From positions 116,364 to 154,808 of the forward strand of contig PLRJ01000087.1 of assembly GCA_003163855.1 (NCBI GenBank): DNA of 38,445 nucleotides, read 5' to 3'. Shown piece by piece: positions 33,901-38,445 of this stretch (positions are counted from its first letter, which is position 1; the number at the start of each line of letters is the position of its first letter). The notes below the pieces were generated by a model. The model was not told the DNA's origin and did not search any database. It saw only the letters and a program-made list of their open reading frames with translations. Source of the DNA: Bryobacterales bacterium (GTDB taxonomy: Bacteria > Acidobacteriota > Terriglobia > Bryobacterales > Bryobacteraceae). The position numbers and the translations under genes were made by a program.

Positions 33901-33972
33901 TTGAACTGGGATCATCTGGACGCAGGCAAAGTGCAGCAGCGTTCCACACCCACGCCTACCGCCGCACAATAG
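30949..33972 (+). CDS. Secreted M14-family zinc carboxypeptidase-like protein
   Basis: 1007 residues. Signal peptide MRISHIVLASILAFVPLLATA. Zinc ligands His173 and Glu176 in GVHSPETGG (HxxE), and His280 in GHDLHEA, consistent with the M14 fold. The expected substrate-binding Arg/Asn region is HDNNRDGMG. The length is two to three times that of a simple carboxypeptidase: the C-terminal half holds a further alpha/beta segment (DVIIFPHTGAN...TDPIPYKKSDL) and two glycine-rich low-complexity stretches (about 33430-33480 and 33636-33690). It is probably periplasmic or outer-membrane-associated and cleaves peptides or cell-wall peptides. Acidobacteria encode many such large M14 proteins. No clear ribosome site. 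Confidence 0.85.
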   Translation: MRISHIVLASILAFVPLLATAQKPPAKKASATAAPQKTDEEYTKLIKEYLQDPRITTELVDHMPASDTVPSPLKFLGRIPGKPGELTYAKDIARYYEALAKASPRAKFWKIGTTEEGRDIVILAIADEATIKQLDTYKDMLAKLADPRKTTEEEAQKLIHTAKPIYWAMSGVHSPETGGPEMLIELAYRLIVEETPFIQEIRNNSITFLTPVVEVDGREKEVDTWYYGKKTGKPRPPLMYWGKYVQHDNNRDGMGQYLELTKTLTRTFVEWHPTVGHDLHEAQSYLYISTGTGPYNNSLDPIAVDEWWLLGETEVMEMAKRGVPGVWTYGFYDGWVPNYLLWIPMTHNAFGRFYEVQSYGPDVTENLRLQPTVTSREWYRPNPPLPSIKWGPRNNTNIQESALLIAMHKVAEDHELYLQNYYLKNKRSVEKGKEGPTYAWLVPAEQKRRIDATDLVNELRHQGIEIHRADAALKAGEVSVAPGDYVIRGDQPYRTLVDMYMSVQNYPPANPRPYDDTGWTMQYMRNVKVTPVTSKAILDGRMTLLTADAKPAGGIEGTDSTLVIEHTTDNALMAFRFKYKDVKMMAAEDDFELNGKKMRAGAFVIPDADRSKLEPTLKELGIKAIAVASMPQVKMHELTTPRIGYVHTWSRTQDEGWVRAALDYYGVPYTYFADQKLRDGHLREKYDVIIFPHTGANLQQSITGVPMTGTDPIPYKKSDLTPNLGYLDQSDDIRGGMGLDGLAELEKFVKAGGTLITEGSTASMVADAGMASGVAVEHPAQFFARGSVIHAVISDMKSPITYGYSDKDMPVYFNQDPVLNVAAAGAGFGFGGGGGGGGGLAAALSGLPINGGAGQNVTPNAVPVRVAPLPGNEAMPPEPALGGSGPVSGVTATEGRGGRGGAGGGGGRGGENQPQAPRPRVVMQFPANPNDMLLSGTLGGGEAVANRALAIDMPLDKGHIVMFALRPFWRWQTQGTYFLAFNAILNWDHLDAGKVQQRSTPTPTAAQ

Positions 33973-33988
33973 CGAGAAGCTGTTAATT

Positions 33989-34027
33989 TCGCCGGGTCGC
34001 ACACCACATTAGTGAGTGACTCGGCGA
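33989..34027. other. Intercistronic 10-bp hairpin between the M14 and MscS genes
   Basis: TCGCCGGGTC (33989-33998) pairs with GACTCGGCGA (34018-34027); all ten positions pair in RNA, one as G-U, with a 19-nt loop. No T-run follows. It lies 13 bp upstream of the MscS ATG and could limit read-through or hide the ribosome-binding region. Confidence 0.45.
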
Positions 34028-34040
34028 GTTATCTTGGTGG

Positions 34041-35570
34041 ATGAGTCGTTACTTTTTTGCTGTCTGCTTCACGCTGTTACTTTTTCCAGGTAGGTCCTAC
34101 TCCGCCGCAGCCACGAAAACAGCTTCAGATCCACTGGATCGAACCAATCCTCGCTCCACTGTCACAGCATTCCTGGAGGCCTGCCACGGTAACGATTTCA
34201 TCCGCGCCTCGCAGTACCTCGATCTAAGAGAACTGCCTGAAGCGAGCCGCGCACAACAAGGGCCGCGCCTCGCCAGGCAACTGCAGGCCATCTTAAATTC
34301 CGCCAGCCAATTCAATGTTCTTCAACTGAGCCAGAATTCTGAGGGGAATCTGGCCGACGACACCAACCCGACACTGGAACATGTTGTCTCCATCTCAAGA
34401 AATGGCGAATCCTTTCCGATTGAACTGGAAAGGGTGGAACTAACACCGGGATTGCCCATTTGGCTGTTCTCGTCCGCTACAGTTTCCGAGATTCCGGCGC
34501 TCACCCCTGTAAGCACGCAGTCGGCACTAGAGGCCAGGCTGCCGCGCTTCCTGGTGAGGATCAATTACATGGAGACGCCCATTTGGAAGTGGATTGCACT
34601 GCTGGCTCTGGCAGGAGTGGTGCTGATCGTTTTCCGGATCATGGCGGCGGTGCTGTCCTATCTAGCCAAGAACTTTGCCAGCCGGTTCGGCATATCGCCA
34701 CGATGGTTGTGGATTGAAGCTGTCTTACAACCCTGGTTCATTTTGTTGTCAGCCATAATCTTCCGAATTGCTGAACAGTTTATCGATCCCTCCGCGCTCA
34801 GCCGGCTCTATATAGGGCGCGCCATCCTGCTGGTGGTTGTTTTTTCGTTCGCATGGTGCTTCATCATCCTGGTTGATTTGTTCCTGACGCGTCTCGACTC
34901 CTTACTGGATCCGAGGCAGCGGGCTGTTTCTCACTCGTTGATCTATATCGGCCGGCGCGCGGCGAAGTTTTCCATCTTCGCTCTTGCAGCCATCATTGTG
35001 CTCGACAACTGGGGCTACAACATGAGTACGATGATCGCCGGCTTAGGTGTCGGTGGAATTGCAATTGCACTGGCAGCGCAAGGCACCATCGCCAATGTCT
35101 TCGGGGGAGTCTCCGTTATCGGCGACCATCCAGTTATGGTCGGGGATTACGGCAACTTTGGAGGCATTCTGGGTACCGTGGAAGACATTGGGATGCGATC
35201 AACGCGCGTTCGTACTTTGAACCGGACGGTTATGAGTATCCCGAATTCAGCCTTCGCGGGAATGAACCTCGAGAACTATGAACTGAGGGACAAAATCCTG
35301 TTCAATCCTACGCTGCAACTTAAGCGCGGAGTTGCCAAGGAAAAGATACGTCACTGCATGGGGGCTATTGAGCAGTTGCTGAAGAACGACACGAGGATGG
35401 AGGTTGGTACCTCACCGTTACGACTGACCAGCCTGACAGCGGCTTCCTTCGGACTGGAGATTTTCGCCTATGCGAGAACGTCCGATATCAATGAGTTTTA
35501 CAAGATTGAAGCGGATCTGTTCCTCGAGATTGATGACGCGCTCACGTCGGCTGGAGTGGAATTGGCATAG
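34041..35570 (+). CDS. MscS-family mechanosensitive channel
   Basis: 509 residues. N-terminal signal peptide (SRYFFAVCFTLLLFPGRSYSA), then a periplasmic domain of about 150 residues (LDRTNPRSTVTAFLEACHGNDF...), then several transmembrane helices from about 180. The pore-lining TM3 is MIAGLGVGGIAIALAAQGTIANVFGG, with the alternating Gly/Ala faces of MscS, followed by the beta domain (VMVGDYGNFGGILGTVEDIGMRSTRVRTLNRTVMSIPNSAF) and a cytoplasmic C-terminal domain. Inner membrane; opens on membrane tension and releases solutes in osmotic downshock. The N-terminal periplasmic extension is not part of E. coli MscS and makes this a larger subtype. It is 68 bp downstream of the M14 gene on the same strand. 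Confidence 0.9.
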   Translation: MSRYFFAVCFTLLLFPGRSYSAAATKTASDPLDRTNPRSTVTAFLEACHGNDFIRASQYLDLRELPEASRAQQGPRLARQLQAILNSASQFNVLQLSQNSEGNLADDTNPTLEHVVSISRNGESFPIELERVELTPGLPIWLFSSATVSEIPALTPVSTQSALEARLPRFLVRINYMETPIWKWIALLALAGVVLIVFRIMAAVLSYLAKNFASRFGISPRWLWIEAVLQPWFILLSAIIFRIAEQFIDPSALSRLYIGRAILLVVVFSFAWCFIILVDLFLTRLDSLLDPRQRAVSHSLIYIGRRAAKFSIFALAAIIVLDNWGYNMSTMIAGLGVGGIAIALAAQGTIANVFGGVSVIGDHPVMVGDYGNFGGILGTVEDIGMRSTRVRTLNRTVMSIPNSAFAGMNLENYELRDKILFNPTLQLKRGVAKEKIRHCMGAIEQLLKNDTRMEVGTSPLRLTSLTAASFGLEIFAYARTSDINEFYKIEADLFLEIDDALTSAGVELA

Positions 35571-35622
35571 GCGTGCATCTCGGTCCCACAATTTGAAAGC
35601 GCTGGTTCTGCATCACGAGTTC

Positions 35623-36351
35623 TCAAAGACGTAAATCTTTGATGTGTTGCATGACTAGTTTGGCGGCATCGGAGGATTGATGAAGGGTGGGCGCGGTGAT
35701 GAGGGGGCCAATGCGGAAAAGCAGATGGCCGTCAGATTCGGAGATGCAGACGGGTAGCGCGGGCATTCCGGCTTTGGCGAGATGATTCAGAAGGCGATCG
35801 ACTCCGGGGATGGGATCGGTGAAGGTTCCGGCTGAGCCAGCAACTCCTTCGGGGAAGATTCCGAGTGGACGGTTGGAGCGTGGGGCTTCGCGGAGGATGC
35901 GGCGGAGGCTGCGGGCGGTGAAAGCTTGATTGGAGCCTGCGAACGAGACTGGATAGCAGCAGAGGGCGTCGGCTACTCGGGGCAGCAGGATATCACCGGG
36001 TGAAGGAAAACTTAGCGGTCCAAATTTTATACGGGGCCAGTTGGCGGTGACCATCCAGCGAACGGGTGGGTCCAGTGGTTCATCGAGGGGGCCGTAATGC
36101 TGACGGATGACTTGGGTGAGGATGGCGGCCGGGAATAAGATCCACAGACCTTTTCGTTGATAGTGATTGGCAACAAGGATGAAGGTGGGGCTGGGGGGGA
36201 GGTTCTCGATTCCGAGAATTTGGGGATTGGGTTGGAGGCGATCGCAGATGCCTCGCGTAAAGGCGTCGACGGAGGTGGGCGTGCGGTGAACGATGTGGGG
36301 ACCTAAGGTGAAGATCAAGTCCCACGGGATGGAGTAGGAGACTTCAGACAC
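35623..36351 (-). CDS. PlsC-like lysophospholipid acyltransferase family protein with altered HX4D motif
   Basis: 242 residues from GTG 36351, with GGAAGG 6 nt upstream; the start overlaps the end of the glycosyltransferase gene by 8 nt. The block FPEGVAG matches the glycerol-phosphate-binding motif FPEGxxS, and NHYQRKGLW stands where NHX4D is expected, the Asp being replaced by Gly. No signal peptide or strong membrane helix. The family transfers acyl chains to lipid or sugar-lipid hydroxyls at the inner membrane. Loss of the catalytic-dyad Asp makes ordinary AGP acyltransferase chemistry doubtful. Coupling to a CrtQ/HpnB-like glycosyltransferase suggests acylation of a glycosylated membrane lipid, by analogy with CrtQ/CrtO in carotenoid synthesis. 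Confidence 0.75.
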   Translation of the reverse strand: MSEVSYSIPWDLIFTLGPHIVHRTPTSVDAFTRGICDRLQPNPQILGIENLPPSPTFILVANHYQRKGLWILFPAAILTQVIRQHYGPLDEPLDPPVRWMVTANWPRIKFGPLSFPSPGDILLPRVADALCCYPVSFAGSNQAFTARSLRRILREAPRSNRPLGIFPEGVAGSAGTFTDPIPGVDRLLNHLAKAGMPALPVCISESDGHLLFRIGPLITAPTLHQSSDAAKLVMQHIKDLRL

Positions 36352-37435
36352 CGCGGCCCTTCCAATCTGTTTTGCGGCGAGTAAGGGTGGTGAGCATGCC
36401 GTTAAGCGCGATTAATTGGAAAAAGTAGATGGCAAACGGGGCGAAAAGGACGCCCCATCCGGCGTACCAGGGCAACAGCGTAAGGAAAGGTGTGATGAAG
36501 AGCAGCCAGACGGGTGTTGGCGTGATCAGCAGTGCCGGGTTGTTTAGGGTGGGATAGTCGCGCAGGCCGAGAATTATAAGTGGGGCCCAGGAGGTTAGCA
36601 GTATGGAAGACAAGACTACCTGTAAGCCGCCGATGGGATTGACCTGGAGAAATCGGAATGAATTTTTCTGAAAACCGCGCCAGATCGCGGGTGCGCCGTC
36701 GTACATGCGCACGCGGCCCAGATGTTCACCTCGCATAACGCGCAGAGGCAGGTTATGTTTCTTGGCTTGCTGCGCCATGGCAACGTCTTCAATGACGCTT
36801 TCGATGACGGCTAGGTGGCCGCCGATTTGTTCGTAGGCGGAACGAAGAAATAAGAGACACTGTCCGTTGGCGAGCGATGCGCCGGAGCCTTGGCGGTTGA
36901 CGGAGCGGGCGCTGACGCCGGTAAAATAAAGCCCGAAGGCGTAGGGGAGGAGCGTTTTCTCAGCTATAGACAGGCATTCCTGTTTAAGAAATGCGGTTAC
37001 CATCTGCAAACTGTTTGCTTCGGCATAGTTCACTAAGGAAGCAGCAAAGTTGGGCTCAAACCAAGTATCGGCGTCTACGAAGAGTAGCCACTTGGTTGTG
37101 GCGAGGGCGGCTCCGGCAGCGCAGGCGTTGGGTTTGCCTTTGGCATTGGGGGGCAGCGGCGGAGCATTGATCACTTTTGCGCCGGCGGCTAGAGCAGCGG
37201 TTGTTGTTTCGTCGGTGGAGGCGTCATTGACGACTACCACGGGTAAACCAGGGAAGCTTTTGACTGCGCGGGCAATTTGATGAGCTTCGTTGCGGGCGGG
37301 AATAACTATGGTGAGATCAGGTGGCGGCGCGGCGGTTGTAACAGGGAGTTTGGGGAGTGCCAGGTAGTTGAGGCGCGACTTCCACAGCATCAGGAAAATT
37401 CCGCAGGCGACGGCGATGCAGAGAAATTCAATCAT
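36344..37435 (-). CDS. Family-2 glycosyltransferase, CrtQ/HpnB-like, membrane-anchored
   Basis: 363 residues. N-terminal hydrophobic helix (IEFLCIAVACGIFLML), then a GT-A fold: IVIPARNEAHQIARAVKS, VVVVNDASTDETT, the metal-binding VDADTWF (DxD), NGQCLLFLRSAYEQIGGH, EDVAMAQ and RMYDGAPAIWRGFQKN. Three to four C-terminal transmembrane helices follow. The layout and AP.LP...KGKP.A segment match CrtQ and HpnB, inverting enzymes that glycosylate carotenoids or hopanoids. No squalene/carotenoid synthase lies in the window, so the acceptor is unknown. Its ATG overlaps the stop of the molybdo-oxidoreductase gene (ATGA) and its end overlaps the acyltransferase start by 8 nt: three translationally coupled genes. 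Confidence 0.87.
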   Translation of the reverse strand: MIEFLCIAVACGIFLMLWKSRLNYLALPKLPVTTAAPPPDLTIVIPARNEAHQIARAVKSFPGLPVVVVNDASTDETTTAALAAGAKVINAPPLPPNAKGKPNACAAGAALATTKWLLFVDADTWFEPNFAASLVNYAEANSLQMVTAFLKQECLSIAEKTLLPYAFGLYFTGVSARSVNRQGSGASLANGQCLLFLRSAYEQIGGHLAVIESVIEDVAMAQQAKKHNLPLRVMRGEHLGRVRMYDGAPAIWRGFQKNSFRFLQVNPIGGLQVVLSSILLTSWAPLIILGLRDYPTLNNPALLITPTPVWLLFITPFLTLLPWYAGWGVLFAPFAIYFFQLIALNGMLTTLTRRKTDWKGRGV

Positions 37436-38445
37436 GCGCGGGCGATGACAATCGTGGGGCCGGTCAGTCCGCTGGGAAATGGATTGCCTTCATGCAGTTC
37501 CTGCCAGGCACCGGTGCAGTCCTGGGCGTTGGCTTCGATGAAGGCACCTTCAGGCGCTGGGAGTTGCGCCACCCAGCGGGTCCAGGTGAATTGAGAGAGA
37601 GTGGGTTCCAAGCGCGCCGGCTGCCAGGGTCCGCTATTGGCGCGGACTCGCACGGCTTTTATACCGCGGGTGCCAGCGAAGGAAACGCCGCCGAACGCTA
37701 GTAAGCTGCCGTCCCGTTTCATGTGGTCGATGTGGGAACAGGTGTGGATGAGGGGTTCCTTGGTATAGCCGAGGCGCTGCCAGGTGCCGTAGTAGGGCTG
37801 GCGCACAAAGCGTATTTCGCCGATCCATTTCACGTTGCGGCAACCATAGTAACTGGGGGCGAGCAGACGGACGGGAAAGCCATGGGTGCGGCTGAGTGTC
37901 TTGCCGTTCATGCCGAGAGCAAGCAGGGTGTCGTTGCCGAAAGCATAATCGAGTTTGAGGCTGTCGTCGTGACCTTCGACGCCGATGAGCGCGGCTTCTA
38001 TGATGTCAGCCGGCAGGGTGGCGCGGCCAATGAGTTGGGAGAGATGGATGCCTCCCCATTGCGCGGTCCCCATTAAGTCGGACTTTAAGGTGTTGCTGAT
38101 GCAGCGCAGAGTGACGAAGCGATATTGACGCTGCATAGCGAGGAGATCGCCGTAGCTGAAGGCGCGCACGAGTTTGCCTTCGATGGTGACCTTCAAGCGC
38201 CAGGATGCGAGGTTGATGAGCGGGTCGACGGCGTTCTTGCTCATGCCGTAGAACTCAGGAATGGGCGTGACTTCTTTGCGAACCAAGCCCGCGCCGAAGC
38301 TTTGCCGGTCGAGCGGCGGTTGAAAGGGGAAAAGATCGACCGGCTGGTTGGCGCGTTTTTCGAGTGAGGCTTCGCGCAGGAAACTCTCGGCGGCGACGGC
38401 GACGACGCCGGTGGACATGAGGATGGGTGCGGCTTTCAGCAGGAT
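37432..38445 (-). CDS. Molybdopterin-dependent oxidoreductase (sulfite-oxidase fold), 5' end outside the window
   Basis: The frame is open to the window edge; 337 residues are visible. The edge reads ILLKAAPILMSTGVVAVAAESFLRE, which looks like the hydrophobic core of a Tat signal or membrane anchor. An ATG at 38418 lies inside that segment and is unlikely to be the real start. The catalytic domain has VPxxFYxMS-type entry (IPEFYGMSKN), the molybdenum-ligating Cys in LRCISN (visible residue 115), AQWGGIHLSQLI, HGFPVRLLAPSYYGCRNVKWIGEI (pterin binding) and a C-terminal Ig-like dimerisation domain (GIKAVRVRANSGPWQPA). This is typical of exported or membrane-anchored members of the sulfite oxidase family. 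Substrate unknown. The stop overlaps the glycosyltransferase start. Confidence 0.85.
   Translation of the reverse strand: MLLKAAPILMSTGVVAVAAESFLREASLEKRANQPVDLFPFQPPLDRQSFGAGLVRKEVTPIPEFYGMSKNAVDPLINLASWRLKVTIEGKLVRAFSYGDLLAMQRQYRFVTLRCISNTLKSDLMGTAQWGGIHLSQLIGRATLPADIIEAALIGVEGHDDSLKLDYAFGNDTLLALGMNGKTLSRTHGFPVRLLAPSYYGCRNVKWIGEIRFVRQPYYGTWQRLGYTKEPLIHTCSHIDHMKRDGSLLAFGGVSFAGTRGIKAVRVRANSGPWQPARLEPTLSQFTWTRWVAQLPAPEGAFIEANAQDCTGAWQELHEGNPFPSGLTGPTIVIARA

Noticed and set aside
38416..38418. ATG 38418 as the true start of the molybdo-oxidoreductase
   Set aside because: The frame stays open upstream and the preceding residues extend the same hydrophobic segment, so the gene starts beyond the window.

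Overview
The window reads as chromosomal DNA of a soil-type Acidobacteriota, most likely the Solibacter/Bryobacter lineage. This is an inference from gene content: an Oar-like TonB receptor with an N-terminal carboxypeptidase-regulatory domain, an ADOP-type duplicated permease, a Planctomycete/Acidobacterium-style haem-binding domain fused to a PQQ dehydrogenase, several Tat-exported sugar enzymes, and two copies of a basic ORF family with an STGP...GKA...HGL signature. No rRNA, tRNA, CRISPR array, transposase or phage gene was seen.

Left end (1-3413): the 3' part of a large LRR-ROC-COR-TIR signalling protein, open at the window edge, whose leucine-rich repeats are encoded by near-identical 69-bp DNA repeats. 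It is followed by the first copy of the multicopy ORF family.

Central sugar locus (3488-18149): a five-gene minus-strand operon (TonB receptor, Gfo/Idh oxidoreductase, sugar isomerase, MFS transporter, dihaem PQQ dehydrogenase) diverges from an exported enolase-superfamily dehydratase. That gene converges on a second minus-strand operon (SDR, LacI regulator, SDR, GH29 alpha-L-fucosidase). The TonB operon promoter and the lacI 5' region each carry a TTGACA -35, a -10, and at the predicted start site a nearly identical LacI-type operator (14 of 16 bases shared). I therefore read the whole stretch as one LacI-controlled regulon for taking up and oxidising a glycan-derived sugar, possibly fucose-like. 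At least four of its enzymes carry Tat-like signals.

Middle (18285-24370): a LysR regulator diverging from an alpha/beta hydrolase with an ATC-N9-GAT site between them; msrB-msrA for methionine sulfoxide repair, with a zinc-free MsrB; the second copy of the multicopy ORF; a small helix-turn-helix protein; a frameshifted remnant of an apparent GyrI-like gene; a VOC-fold protein; and a soluble PAS histidine kinase.

Right part (24656-38445): an ADOP permease preceded by a perfect palindrome, a patatin-like lipase converging on a membrane-anchored TPR protein, a secreted M14 metallopeptidase, an MscS channel, and a minus-strand overlapping cluster. That cluster encodes a molybdopterin oxidoreductase (cut by the window end), a CrtQ/HpnB-like glycosyltransferase and a PlsC-like acyltransferase, and may modify a membrane lipid or carotenoid.
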